DNA of 64,000 nucleotides from the NCBI GenBank assembly GCA_947462335.1, contig OX381707.1, positions 86,797,606-86,861,605 of the forward strand. Reading direction: 5' to 3'. The translations under genes were made by a program, and so were the position numbers. Numbering within the stretch: position 1 is the first letter of the stretch; the number at the start of each line of letters is the position of its first letter. The stretch is from Harmothoe impar (lineage: Eukaryota > Annelida > Polychaeta > Phyllodocida > Polynoidae). A model generated the notes under the pieces. That model did not search any database, had not been told where the DNA came from, and saw only the letters and a list, made by a program, of their open reading frames with translations. Of the stretch, positions 1 to 11,460 are shown piece by piece.

Positions 1-209
1 GGGTGATCAATGACCAAATTTAGCCAAATTCACACAAAATCCTGGGGAAATGAGGCAATATATTATGTAATTGCCGGGGGTCCGAGGGTTAAAGGGTTAA
101 ACAGGCAATTGAACATCACCTCAAATATGTAGACAGGATTGAGTAAACTGACTTTGGGGGGTCTGTATCTGGTATCAATTTTTCAGTATCAGGCTGCAGG
201 CCCTTATAG

Positions 210-605
210 GGCCCAAAGAATTCAATGGTTCTATCGGTTTGTTGCATATACAGCTGGTTGCCTAGCAAAGGCTATTCTATTTGTTTATCTGCCTAGCAAC
301 ACACATTTCCATGGTCCTAAGGTTGATTATAATCATACCTACCCCCCTTAATATGGACCCAAGAAATTCAATGGTTCTATCTGTTTGTTGCTAATACAGC
401 TGGTTGCCTAGCAACGGCTATTTTAATTGTTTATCTGCCTAGCAACACATATTTCCATGGTCCTGAGGTTGATTATAATCATACCTACCCCCCTAATATG
501 GACCCAAGGAATGGTTCTATCTGTGTGTTGCTAATACAGCTGGTTGCAATGGCTATTCTAATTGTTTATCTGCCTAGCAACACACATTTTCTTACCCCCT
601 AACAT
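210..605. repeat. Tandem repeat, ~145-bp unit, about 2.7 copies
   Basis: The phrase beginning CAATGGTTCTATC recurs at about 223, 369 and 510. Each copy is followed by a block with CTGGTTGCCTAGCAA and then TTTATCTGCCTAGCAACACA. The spacing is about 141-146 bp and the third copy is truncated. The copies differ by point changes and small deletions, so the duplication is not very recent. Confidence 0.75.
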
Positions 606-751
606 GGGCCCAAGGAATTCTTAGGAAATGCCATATTTGAAGTAATATCATCCTTCCCCCTGATAACCCCTTCCCGGCCCTGCTTTTTTAGTGTCTTGAA
701 CAGGTTCCCTTAAAACATACCAACCATCTAGACATTATGTTTCTTCGAATG

Positions 752-824
752 CAAGAATTGCGGTTGTTGCCGCATATAAAAATGCCTGAGGCATTTTTTT
801 ACGCGGCAACAACCGCAATTCTTG
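752..824. repeat. 73-nt near-perfect hairpin
   Basis: The left arm starts CAAGAATTGCGGTTGTTGCC and the right arm is its reverse complement ending GGCAACAACCGCAATTCTTG. The tip is ATGCC-TGA-GGCAT. Arms are about 33 bp with only minor mismatches near the A/T run. It could be a tiny fold-back transposon or a structured RNA element. No gene is adjacent. Confidence 0.85.
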
Positions 825-1959
825 TTATTCCATTTTTGGGCCTATCTTTTGTAGGATTATTCTCAAATTGTTATTGGCATCCTTGATAAGAGTATATTTT
901 CATTCGTTTCCCTTAATTAGGGTATAATTTGCGCTCAATTTCCCATAAAAAGGGTGATATATTGTTGATGTGCCTCCCGTGATTAGAGTACAAAATTTGA
1001 GGTGATGTTCACACATAGCTACTATAGAAAATATAGGGAGTGCCCCCTCCCCACAGAGTTCACCATGACCACCTCGTCTGCGTGTATACAGTGCAAGCCA
1101 TAGTTATTACCCCCCCCCCCCCCCCGACAGTGTGAGGAAAGTCAATCAAAACAGTCATCAACAACAGATATACAATTTCATGCGCCAGTGCTAAGGCCGG
1201 AAGTAGCCTGATACAAGCCACCTGATACGGGCCAAATTGACAGGAAGTAGACTGATACAGTACTGCTGCTGTAACCCTATGGGATCCCGTATTTAACAAA
1301 ACACATTTAATAATAAAGTACCCTAGTCACGGGAGGCAATGCATGGGGAACTGAGCAGACGATAAATACCGTATTCAAGGGTGTCAAAGGAAAATAGGTC
1401 GTGGATGGTTTCTCAAGGACAGACATGTGTTGAGTTTGCTCTACTCAGTCATGCGACGTGTCTGGCCTCTCTCTTCCCCATTCCCTGGCTGACTGCCCCA
1501 GGTCATGACCAGGATACCACACCGCCGTGTAGATGTGCCATGGGTCTCCTGTGTAGGCCTGTTTATCACAATTAGCTGAGACAACAAACATATGGCCTGA
1601 CTGTATATCACATACAGTGCCGTAAGACAATACTGTCAATTAGGTCTACTTAAGGCTCATTAAAGCCCCTTAAAGCAAAAAGTATAATTATGCTAGGCCC
1701 AGCTGCAGATCCCAGTATAGAGTAGGAGAGATACACCACCCGAAGTTTACTTACAGACTTGGGCAAGTCTCCCTATATAGGTGCACCATATATATGTCTA
1801 GATCACTGTAGATTGTGCTGTCCTCATTCTGTTCTCCTGATTCAGTAAACAGTAATCTTCCCACATTCCCAGGGGTAGGTATGTTAACCTCATATACAGG
1901 TATGCTGCAACAAGTAGCTAGCTTTGGTTATAGGTGTAAAGTTTATGGTATATTGGAGG

Positions 1960-3170
1960 ACCTACTGTAAGTGTAAAGTATATTGTAGGTACAAGGTTCA
2001 CTCTACGCTAGGTGTGTTGTTTAGTGTAGGTACACAGTAGAATCTACTGTAGGTGTACAGTTTAGTATAGGTACACAGCGGAAACTACTGTAGGCTGTGT
2101 CTCACGACCTTGAGCCAATGTTTTTGTCTCTGATCGGGTGCCGTCTCAGACTGGGTGCCGTCTCTGACCGGGTGCCGTCTCTGACCGGGTGCCGTCTCTG
2201 ACCGGGTGCCGTCTCTGACCTGGTGTCAGAAGGAAGGGTTTTTTAATTTTTAACATATACTCATATATATTATGATTTGTAAAAACGTTATGGCAGGTGT
2301 TATGTAACTATAATTAGCCTCCTGCTGTTGGTAGAAGATGAACTAAGCTCCCAAATGACATCCGGTCAGAGACAGCACCCGGTCAGAGACGGCACCCAGT
2401 CAGAGACGGCACCCGGTCAGAGACAAAAATATTGGACCAAGGTCGTGAGACACAGCCTGTAGGTGTACAGTCAAGTGTAGGTACACAGTAGAACCTGCTC
2501 TAGGTGTACAGTTTAGTATAGGTACACAGCGGAAACTACTGTAGGTGTACAGTCAAGTGTAGGTACACAGTAGAACCTGCTCTAGGTGTACAGTTTAGTG
2601 TAGGTACACAGTAGAACCTGCTCTAGGTGTACAGTTAATTGTAGGTACACAGTGGAATCTGCTGTAAGTGTACAATTTAGTGTAGGTACACAGTATAATC
2701 TACTTTAGGGGTACAGTTTAGTGTAGGTACACAGTAGAATCTACTGCAGGTGTACAGTTTAGTATAGGTACACAGTAGAATCTTCTGTAGGTGTACAGTT
2801 AAGTGTAGGTACACAGTAGAACCTACTCTAGGTGTACAGTTTAGTGTAGGTACACAATAGAATCTACTTTAGGGGTACCGTTTAGTGTATGTACCCAGTA
2901 GAATCTACTGTAGGTGTACAGTTTTGTAAAGGTACACAGTAGAACCTACTGTAGGTGTACAGTATAGTGTAGGTACACAGTGGAACCTACTGTAGGTGTA
3001 CAGTTTTGTGTAGGTACACAGTGGAACCTACTGTAGGTATACAGTTTAGTAAAGGTACACAGTAGAACCTACTGTAAGTGTACAGTTTAGTGTAGGTACA
3101 CAGTAGAACCTACTGTAGGTGTACAGTTTAGTGTAGGTGCACAGTGTAGGTGTAAAATTTGTAGTAGATG
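1960..3170. repeat. 41-bp minisatellite array
   Basis: About 20 degenerate units carrying the core GTAGGTACACAGTAGAA followed by CTACTGTAGGTGTACAGTTT. Successive cores near 2767, 2808 and 2849 are 41 bp apart. The array ends just upstream of the fucosyltransferase exon and is interrupted by the inverted-repeat element at 2093-2457. The array resumes after the insertion with the same unit, so the array predates it. Confidence 0.9.
2093..2457. mobile_element. Inverted-repeat (MITE-like) element, 4-bp TSD, copy 1
   Basis: Terminal inverted repeats begin GGCTGTGTCTCACGACCTTG and end with the reverse complement. The element is flanked by TGTA at 2089-2092 and 2458-2461, a 4-bp target duplication. 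Inside each end is a tandem array of a 17-bp unit (GACCGGGTGCCGTCTCT): about five copies on the left and four in opposite orientation on the right. The AT-rich middle has no ORF. It is non-autonomous and inserted in the 41-bp array. A second copy lies at 16807-17125. Confidence 0.9.
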
Positions 3171-3264
3171 CACAGTTAAATATAATCTACAGCTCATATA
3201 TGTGAGTTCTGAGAGTTCTGGGAGTTCTGGGAGTTCTGCATCTATTTATGACCCCTTGCTGTGA

Positions 3265-3287
3265 CCACATACTTGTTTTTATTACAG
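3265..3287 (+). other. Candidate 3' splice acceptor before the fucosyltransferase start
   Basis: A T-rich tract (CTTGTTTTTATTACAG) ends at 3287, six bases before the ATG at 3293. This would place a non-coding 5' exon upstream, possibly beyond the minisatellite array. Motif-based only. Confidence 0.5.
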
Positions 3288-3292
3288 GAATA

Positions 3293-4513
3293 ATGAAGAT
3301 CAGCACAGTCAGAGCCGTTCTCTGTACAGCAACAATCCTCTCTGTGGTCTATCTACTCATCCCACGAAGGAAGGAGACCAAGCCAAAGGAGGTAGTACCT
3401 GTAGTACCTGTTGTAGTCAATGACACAGTGTTCTCTACCAGCAAGTTACAATGGATGACCCACCATGGTTTGAATAAATCACTAAAGACCATAGTTCTGT
3501 GGACGCGGTACTTCGGTACCCACACCTGGTACATCCCCTGGGTGAACGGGTCTCTGTATAAGGAGATCAGCTGTACTAGTGGCAGGAGGTGTGTCCTGTC
3601 TGTGGACAGAACCAACCCTCTCAGTTACGACGCACTCCTGTTCCATGGCCGGGATAGCTACACAGTGCCTAAACAGCGCCATCCGAACCAAGTCTATGCT
3701 GTGTACCTCTGGGAATCACCGGTTCATGGAGCTTTTTTTGTGAAAGGGGGGAACTTTTATAACTGGACATCAACTTATTCAAAACAGTCCGACATTGTCA
3801 TGAACCATGGCTCCTGGTTCAGGCTCCCTCAGAGAGACGAGCAAGCGCTACAAACATTACCCCAGCTACATAAGGGGAGGCTGAATGGTACAGCCACAGT
3901 GTTGTGGATAGTGAGTGCTTGTCACAGTAGCAGCGGGAGGAGGCACTATGTGGAGCAGCTCAAGTGTTACATAAAGGTGGACGTCTACGGTGGTTGTGGT
4001 AAACCCTGCCCTAATGGTGCCACTGGAAACAGCCACAGGTGCTATAAAGAACTCGCCAAGCAGGGACAATACAAGTTTTACTTGGCTTTTGAGAATTCTG
4101 AATGTCCGGACTACATATCTCTGAAACCATACCGGGCTCTGAACCACAGCATGGTGCCTATAGTTCTAGGAGGTACAACTGCAGCTGAATACAACGGTCT
4201 CTTCCCGCCCAATGCGTACCTTGATGTCCGTAACTTCACGTCCCCCCAGCACCTGGCGGAGTACCTGCACTACCTGGACACCCACCAGGAGGCGTACCTG
4301 GCCTACCATGCCTGGAGGACAGACCACTGGGTGCAGGCCAGCTTCGGGCCCACCTACTGCCAGGTCTGTGATGCCTTGTACAATAACACAATGATGGAAC
4401 CAAGGAACGTCAACTTTGGGGAATTCTGGTCACCAAGGAAATGCCGTCATGATCTGGTTAAGCAACTCATTGATCCATCACCCCCTAATATCACTCTCTG
4501 CACTCCTGTATGA
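3293..4513 (+). CDS. Alpha-(1,3)-fucosyltransferase, GT10 family
   Basis: A 406-residue type II membrane glycosyltransferase, expected in the Golgi, transferring fucose from GDP-fucose to N-acetylglucosamine-containing glycans. Residues ~5-25 form a hydrophobic signal anchor (VRAVLCTATILSVVYLLIP) followed by a basic, Pro/Val-rich stem. The N-terminal GT10 domain contains VLWTRYF and VYLWESPVHG. The C-terminal catalytic domain (~residues 255-300) has the family signature FYLAFENSECPDYI and then VPIVLGG. Several N-glycosylation sequons are visible. The ATG at 3293 is chosen over an in-frame ATG at 3248 because a pyrimidine tract and CAG acceptor end at 3287, suggesting that an intron precedes the coding exon. 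Length is normal for the family and the frame is intact. The acceptor substrate specificity (Lewis-type or core type) cannot be decided here. Confidence 0.93.
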   Translation: MKISTVRAVLCTATILSVVYLLIPRRKETKPKEVVPVVPVVVNDTVFSTSKLQWMTHHGLNKSLKTIVLWTRYFGTHTWYIPWVNGSLYKEISCTSGRRCVLSVDRTNPLSYDALLFHGRDSYTVPKQRHPNQVYAVYLWESPVHGAFFVKGGNFYNWTSTYSKQSDIVMNHGSWFRLPQRDEQALQTLPQLHKGRLNGTATVLWIVSACHSSSGRRHYVEQLKCYIKVDVYGGCGKPCPNGATGNSHRCYKELAKQGQYKFYLAFENSECPDYISLKPYRALNHSMVPIVLGGTTAAEYNGLFPPNAYLDVRNFTSPQHLAEYLHYLDTHQEAYLAYHAWRTDHWVQASFGPTYCQVCDALYNNTMMEPRNVNFGEFWSPRKCRHDLVKQLIDPSPPNITLCTPV

Positions 4514-4900
4514 CACCCGCACACCTGTCAGCCTCTACCACTGTGTTACTCTTAGGACTGGTCAGAGGCTCTTCCCTGGCTTTATACTCAAGAGACTGCC
4601 AGGACTCTCCAAACTTTGAGCATTAACTTTTAGACATCATTATTCTGTCCATTGGATTACAGACAAGCGTTTGCCGTCCACATTTCCAGATATATACACC
4701 AGTAGATAGAGTAGTAGCACTGTCCCTGCCACCTTGCATTGAGGGGCACGTATCTATACCAGCACATTTCTATTGTTTTTGTTATTGACATCCCTATGGA
4801 CACAGAACTTTGACTCAACATTGATTAGTGGCTGTTTATGAAGTTTGTGCCCACTGGAACAGACCCTATCAGCATCATGTCATCCTGGCAGACTCATATA
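4514..4900. other. 3' flank of the fucosyltransferase gene
   Basis: No gene. Presumed 3' UTR and flank. No AATAAA is evident in this interval; the nearest one (about 4939-4944) lies just inside the adjacent fold-back element, so the element may supply the polyadenylation signal. Confidence 0.4.
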
Positions 4901-6424
4901 GTCCAGTTGCCAGGGAGGAATTATCCTTGCAACCTTGCAATAAAACCCCCCGAAGAGGTTATGACTGATTTGGGTACAGGAAGTCATATACTTTCAGAAT
5001 CTTGACGATGCCCGGCTGGCATCGTTGAGCGTTTTCCGAAATTCAAGATGGCGTCCAAGATGGCTGACGAAAATGTTTAAAGTCATAAATCAGTCAATTC
5101 TTATGTGATTTGCATGTGTAATACCTCTAAACTGGGGTTTTTGGGCATGCCTGATTGATTAAAAGAGTCAAAAAGTCATTTGAGTAGGTATCCATGGTGA
5201 TAGCGTGTTTCCATAGCAACCAGCATGCCAATTCTAATACAAAATATATATTGTTTTAAGAAATTTGTCATTTCTCAACACCTACCCTCATGTAATATCT
5301 CAAATTAAAGGTCTCATTGAGATACATCATTTTAACATAGTTTTAGAGCTGTCACAGATCCTAGGTAACCATAGCAACCAGAAATCACCAACAATAATGC
5401 CTAATGATTGATGCCGAAACACCATCATCCTTACTGATAACTGCAAATACATGACGGAACAACCAACATGGCCACCAGATAATGATTCTCTGCTTGATGT
5501 CAAAATGTCACCTGAGTGGTTATCTATGGAGATGGGTCAATTCCATAGCAACCAATATGCTTATATGCAGAAAGTTTCGATTTCATGTTATGATTTTTAC
5601 CAAATGTGCACTTTTTATCATAGATCTTGAAAACTCACATCTTTTAACATGTTATCAATTGCTGCTGCTACTATGGTAACTAAAAATAATTTTCTGCTGT
5701 ACTTACTGAATCTGGGACCTGCTGGCAAGCCTCCTGACTATGAGGTGATGACAACTCATATTTGTGGTGTCTATAAGATGCATCCTCAGAGCTTGAGGTA
5801 CTTGATGTACGTCTGGCAGTAAACAAATCAATCAATCAATCAACCATAAATCTATGATGTTTATAACAGTCATTAAAGCAGCTCATACCCTGCCAGTCCT
5901 CCTATAGTGCACTCATTATTAGCCAGCCCCTTTGTCATCCTGGCTGCCCCTTTGTCGGCCTGGCCAGTCCCTTTGTCAGCCTGGCCAGCTAGTGAATGAT
6001 GCAGTATAGCTGTTCAATATCAGCAATACACAAACATATGAACATGCAGATGTGTATCATTACTGTGTAATAACTCCAGTCTGCTGACATACCTTATACA
6101 GATACAAAATGTATAATGCTATAACAATTTGTAACTATTTTCTAGATGGTTAGCTTAGTAGCACACAATAATGGCTTCAGTCACTATCTCACTGAATAAT
6201 ATGGCCAATACTACAATCAATATGGTCATCTGCAATGGTTCCCTCCTCCAGATTGTCCACCATAGCGTCATTTGGATGGGACACTAAGTATGTGAATCAA
6301 TGATCTGACATTTCCACATATCTGTGCAGTTCAATTAAGCATGATCATCAGCAAGTAACATCTCCATGAACAGCATGGGTCTGAGAAAGAACAGTTACAG
6401 CAAAGCATTTTGAGGAGGGAACAG

Positions 6425-6660
6425 GACACTTGGACCCCAAACCGTTTAGACCCTAACCACATGGACCCTAACCATTTCGACCCTAACCATTTCGACCCCA
6501 GAATATAAGTCAGTTGGACCCTAACCACTTGGACCCCAACCAGTTGGACCCCAACGCATAAGTCTGTTGGACCCTAGACAATTTGACCCCTGAACCAAGC
6601 CATACCATTTGGACCCCAAACCGTTTGGACCCCGAACCATTTGGACCCCATCGCAACCCT
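6425..6660 (+). repeat. 15-mer array, left (TTGGACCCYAACCNN)
   Basis: About 12-14 degenerate units such as TTGGACCCTAACCAC and TTGGACCCCAACCAG. The array lies inside the fold-back element and is mirrored in reverse complement at 7125-7330. Many units include CCCTAA, the telomere-type hexamer, but in a 15-bp register. Apparent minus-strand ORFs here are translations of the repeat. Confidence 0.8.
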
Positions 6661-7124
6661 TTCCTCCTCTGGAAATACAATGCATTTAAGACCATATAAA
6701 AGCAATCCAACATGCATAAAGAGGGTGACATAAGACACCATATCTCAACCCATATTTGGTGTAGAAACTAGATATAAAAAACAATTTACTCCCTATATCG
6801 CAATGTCCATGTATCAAGACTAGTATTCTGATCATTTGTGATAGTCATGTTGAGGATTGTTCATGAATTAACCCATCAAAGTTCTCTCAAACCTAATTAG
6901 AAGTAAAGAAGGGCTGTACTCATAGCATAAAATAGCAAGTCAGGGCTTAGGTCAGCCAGTCCAAGAAAGAATATATATTGAAATATGCATACAATTGATA
7001 CTTTTTGTAAAGTCAGAAAGAGTAAGCAAGTCATTTAGAAATTAGAGTCTATTTGAACAAGGGTGAACTCAATATGTAAATATGGTAAACATTTGCAAAC
7101 AAATGATTAGCATTAATCCAGTCA

Positions 7125-7330
7125 GGGTCCAACTAGTTACAGTTTGAAATAGCCAAGGGTCCAACTGGTCAGGATTAAAACTGGTCAGGGGTCCAACTGG
7201 TTAGGGTCCAACCCGTTTGGGGTCCAACTGGTTTCAGGGTCCAACTTGTATTGGGGTCCAACCGGTTAGGGTCTAACTGGTTAGGGTCCAAATGGTTAGG
7301 GTCCAAACGGTTTGGGGTCCAACTGTCATG
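7125..7330 (-). repeat. 15-mer array, right (reverse complement of the 6425 array)
   Basis: Units of the form GGTTAGGGTCCAACT and GGTTTGGGGTCCAAC repeat about a dozen times. They are the inverse of the units at 6425-6660, giving the fold-back element a second, inner inverted symmetry. Confidence 0.8.
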
Positions 7331-9609
7331 TATCCTTTTGAGGATAGTTAATGGAGGAATATGAATCACATTTGGCAATGGTGTGGGGATGACACACTTC
7401 ATTGCTGTATGCAAAGACCAGTCAAATAGCAGAGGGTCTTGTTCTGGATGTTCTGAAGACATAGCACCCCCTCAGGTTAGCAGAATAAAGACACCGGTGT
7501 CATAAGAGATGACATGTATTCTTTGATATTACTACACAGATGTCATAGTTTGATTGGTCATGATTGCATTGGCTTGTTCATTTGTGATGCTCGATCATGT
7601 AGCTGTATTCTCCTGATCAAAGAGGAGTCTTTGAATTTCTCAGTTCTTGAGAATCAAGATCGATAGAGCCTGATTGGTTCCAATTGATCCATTGACACTT
7701 CTGTGTCAACTGAATCTGCCTCCCTTATCTATGACCTTTTCCAGTTCACAGCCATGGCAGTAACTTGTCAATGAAACCATCAGAAAGCTTTCTCATGTAA
7801 GGCTGAATGCCCCTTTTGATGCTTGAGGTGTACATAGCTATTGATATTCTCATGTAGCTTCTTTCTGTCCTTTTCATATTTTGTTATATGGGCCTGGATT
7901 TATTCCTTGTGTATGTTGGCAACAGTGTATCATTACTCCCTAAATCTCTTATAGTGCTTAACATCTAGCTGCAAACAGCTGGATCAGCGCCAACTAGTTT
8001 GTGACATTCTCATTTGAGGTTATGTTAGTCAGTATAAACCACACTGCATTGGAACTGATGGGTCGCATGGTGTGCTTGCCCTGGATCAACTTTTCCTCAG
8101 TTAATTCTGGCAACAACTTCAACGTGTACATGTGGTGATTTTGGAGTAAGAGGCCTGTTGCTAACTAGGGTCAGGCCACTAAAAGCTGGTGGGAAGGGAG
8201 GTTAGGGGGTCAGATTATGGTGGTTACCATGGATGATGAAAGGCTGCAGACACAGGGTATTTGGATTGCAGACACTGACCAGAGAGACATGGTGCCTAAA
8301 AGTGTGTGGGAGTGGTAATTTGAACTACCTCTATGTCATTATGGTTTATTGTTGTTGATTTCCAGTTGTCATGGTCAGATTTGAATGATTGATAGATTTG
8401 TTTAATGTCCAGACGTACATCAAGTACCTCACGGGACATATCTCAAGTTAGGGAGGTAGCCTTCCACAAATAGTAGTAGTCTTGCCTTGCAGTGAGACAG
8501 ATATTTATATGCTGCTTGCCTAATACAGCAGTGACTGCATCAATGGATGTTAGCATGTATGAAATGAATGACCGCATCTATGAGGTGAGGGAGAAAACCG
8601 CTACCGGGCCACGTACCCTGCTCTTTTCAGAGGAGAGCAAGCGTTCTTTTATTTGCATGGTCCTACATACCTGGGCTAGTACTATAGTAGGCAGGGCCAG
8701 ACAAACCATAGCCTTTGATATCTCAGACGTGGTTCTCTGAAGAAAGATCACAAGAAAGACCACCAGCAAGTTATTCTACTCCTTCATGGCCCCATCATGG
8801 AGGTCCCCACTAACACAGGGGGAAGTTGTCATGGTTACCCAGTACCCATGACAACTGTGGAACAATATTAAAATCATGCATCTCAGTGAGACCTTTACTT
8901 AGAGATATCACATGACCATATCATGTTAAGAAAAGACAATTTCCTCAATACAAAATATATTGTGAGCTAAAATCATGTTTTGAGTTAAAATGTTGGTTGC
9001 TATGGAAATGATGCATCCCCATGGATACCCACTCAAATGACTTTTTGACATTGAGGACAGAGTATATTGTGGCCATGTTGGTTGTTCTGTCATGCATTCA
9101 CAGTTATCAGTAATCATTAGGCATTATTGTTGGTGATTTCTGGTTGCCATGATTACCTAGGACCTTAGACAACTCTAAAACCATGTTAAAATGGTGTATC
9201 TCAATGAGACCTTTAATTTGAGATATTACATGAGGGTAGGTGTTGAGAAATGACAAATTTCTTACAACGATATATATTTTGTATTAGAATTGGCATGCTG
9301 GTTGCTATGGAAACACGCTATCATCATGGATACCTACTCAAATGACTTTTTGACTCTTTTAATCAATCAGACATGCCCAAAAACCCCAATTTAGAGGTAT
9401 TACACATGCAAATCACATAAGAATTGACTGATTTATGACTTTAAACATTTTCGTCAGCCATCTTGGACGCCATCTTGAATTTCGGAAAACGCTCAACGAT
9501 GCCAGCCGGGCATCGTCAAGATTCTGAAAGTATATGACTTCCTGTACCCAAATCAGTCATAACCTCTTCGAGGGGTTTTTCTGCAAGGTTTTCAAGCTGG
9601 CAACTGGAC

Positions 9610-10265
9610 TAATATCTAGATGCTGCTACTCCTTTTTTAAGCCTTTATAATCAGGCACTTTTATCACCACTGACAATCTCAGCTGATGACATTAAGTTTT
9701 TTATTGCACAACTTATGCAGTTGGATCCTAAAATCACTTTAATAATCTCATGAAAATGAATCTATATGTGATAACCTGTTCTACCTCTATTTACCATTTC
9801 ATGAGTTTGAGCTCAGATTTTTTTATTTGGCAATAATAAATCACAGACGCGGGGCATTTCTCAATGTAAATGGCATATCCTCAATCCACATTATCCTCCC
9901 TTCTTAGCAAGGCAGTGCTTCTAATTCTCTAACACTACATCAATTTCCAGTCCACTATATAATAAGATTATATTTCCTATAAATCACGAAGCCCTCCCTG
10001 CCATAATCCCATCAGGCTTGGTAAAAAAGTATTATCCAGGATCTAAATTGCCAGGGGCTATACACCGGAGTAAAATGACTTAATGGCCAATTTAGACAGC
10101 GATGCCTTGGAGGGTCTACTTCTATAGTACGTAATTGGAGAGTTAATCATATGTGAAAAAGGAAATCCCTAGCTGCGCTTTATTACTTCCCACATTCCCA
10201 TCAACATGTTTTGACTTAAGACATAGCTCCTTTTCATATGAGGAAATAAAAAGTACCTCAAGATT
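9610..10265. other. Non-coding; contains a recurrent module near 9960-10160
   Basis: No gene seen. The stretch around 10070-10160 (TAATGGCCAATTTAGACAGC and following) resembles 32640-32760 and, more weakly, 30105-30200 and 39590-39660. Confidence 0.4.
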
Positions 10266-11050
10266 ACAATTATTGCAATTCAATTCAATTCAATTCAAAA
10301 TTATTTTATTCATACTGGAAAAATGGTAGGTCAGAGACCTGTATTCACCTTATTCCAGTCAATGGAACATATGTCGGAGTATTCACATGATTCTTTACAG
10401 TGTACATGTATAAGACATAAATATAAGAAAAAGATATAGGCATAGGCTTAGAGCCATGACTTAGTATAATAGAAATAGGGGTTAGTTTTGTTCCTCATGG
10501 TGATGGCTGATGATATTGCCATTTGGACTGATGTTGTAGTCCTGGTTGAATGGTGGTCAATCATTCAACAGTAGTAATGGTAGGTCTCTGGCAAAAACTA
10601 CAAGTAAAATACAAGGAAATACTAGGCATGAACATATCATGCATGTTTGAATATTTAAACATACGTGTAAATTAAATCTAGGTGGTGTTTTTTATTCCAG
10701 GCTGAAAATTTGTTACTGTCCCTAACGGCCCTATATTCAACAGTTCCATGCCCCAGCCAATCTATACCTCAGACTCCTAGCATAGGCAGGATTAATAGCT
10801 CTTTTTTGGATAAGCAAACACTGATCCCTGCGTCTTGTAGCTACGTTAATGATATGAAGCTCATCTACATTGAGCGATTTTTTGAAAGCATATTCCAAAA
10901 TGTGCATATGTCCTCTATCTTTTAATTTGTTTAATTTAGCTTTCCTATGCAGAGCAGCAGTATTTAAAATTCCTGTCCTTCTGTATGCAATGCTGAGGCT
11001 TCTATTTAGCAATTTTTGGACTCCTTCCAGGCTAGTCTTAGAGGCTCAAT
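10265..11050 (-). mobile_element. 5'-truncated non-LTR retrotransposon (CR1/L2-like LINE), 3' end
   Basis: Read on the minus strand, 11050-10737 encodes a stretch resembling the end of a non-LTR reverse transcriptase: a leucine-rich segment with VQKLLNRSLSIAYRRTG and then LKDRGHMHILEYAFKK, like the L-x-x-RR-x-x-H pattern at the thumb/C-terminus. It is followed by ~450 bp of 3' UTR-like sequence. The end is an ATTTTGAATTGAATTGAATTG tail with GAATT repeats at about 10270-10300, typical of CR1-type tails. There is no upstream catalytic YADD region, so the copy is 5' truncated and dead. The clade is an inference. Confidence 0.65.
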
Positions 11051-11460
11051 CGCTTAATAGAGCTATGTAAATTAGTGCCCCTTTCATGCTTCAGTTTGGG
11101 GAGTGCCGTTCAATCTCAGATTTCCTCAAATATATAAGAGTGTGTGGTCTGTAATAAATACCGATGAAGCCTATAGTACCACCTGTCATGGTGTGCGAAC
11201 CATATAGTATTTAGAGCAAAATCATGGTCACAATCGGCCATTCAGCATGGGCTGGGGGCCAGAGTAAATGCTTCATAACGCAGAGTTCATAGCACAGGCG
11301 ACAACATTATACCCCGTCCAAGATGGATGCCATGCATGGTGACATCAAAACGTAACCCTGGATACATAGTTACAAATTAAAAAAATCGGCTGTCTCTGTG
11401 ATCACACACCTGTGTAGTCCTGTCTGCCTGATTCCAAGATGAAAGGAGGCAGAGCTCACA

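Larger units (their letters stand above)
1..1890. other. 5' non-coding stretch with small repeats
   Basis: No supported gene. It holds the ~145-bp tandem repeat near 210-600, the hairpin at 752-824 and a 16-base C run at 1110-1125, each listed where useful. The short open frames here (for example near 1381-1639 on both strands) overlap each other on opposite strands and show no recognisable domain. Confidence 0.6.
4901..9609. mobile_element. 4.7-kb fold-back element with ~0.9-1.2-kb inverted arms
   Basis: The left arm (4901 to about 5850) is matched in reverse complement by the right arm (about 8380 to 9609). The outermost bases are GTCCAGTTGCCAG and CTGGCAACTGGAC, each flanked by TA. The GGTTATGACTGATTTGGGTA block and the AAGATGGCGTCCAAGATGGC block are present on both sides. 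Both inner arm edges hold a GTACTTGATGTACGTCTGG stretch that on the left runs into an ATCAA microsatellite, as at a LINE tail. The middle has no convincing gene. TA flanks would fit a Tc1/mariner-type target, but no transposase is visible, so it is non-autonomous or a composite. Confidence 0.8.

Noticed and set aside
6425..7330. Interstitial telomeric repeat
   Set aside because: CCCTAA appears only inside a 15-bp unit, not as tandem hexamers.
6331..7462. Minus-strand frames with LGSKWLGSK and LDPNQLDPN repeats
   Set aside because: They are translations of the 15-mer arrays, in opposite orientations, with no other coding signs.
8492..8740. 82-codon frame at the edge of the fold-back right arm
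   Set aside because: It is overlapped by an opposite-strand frame and has no similarity to a transposase that I recognise.
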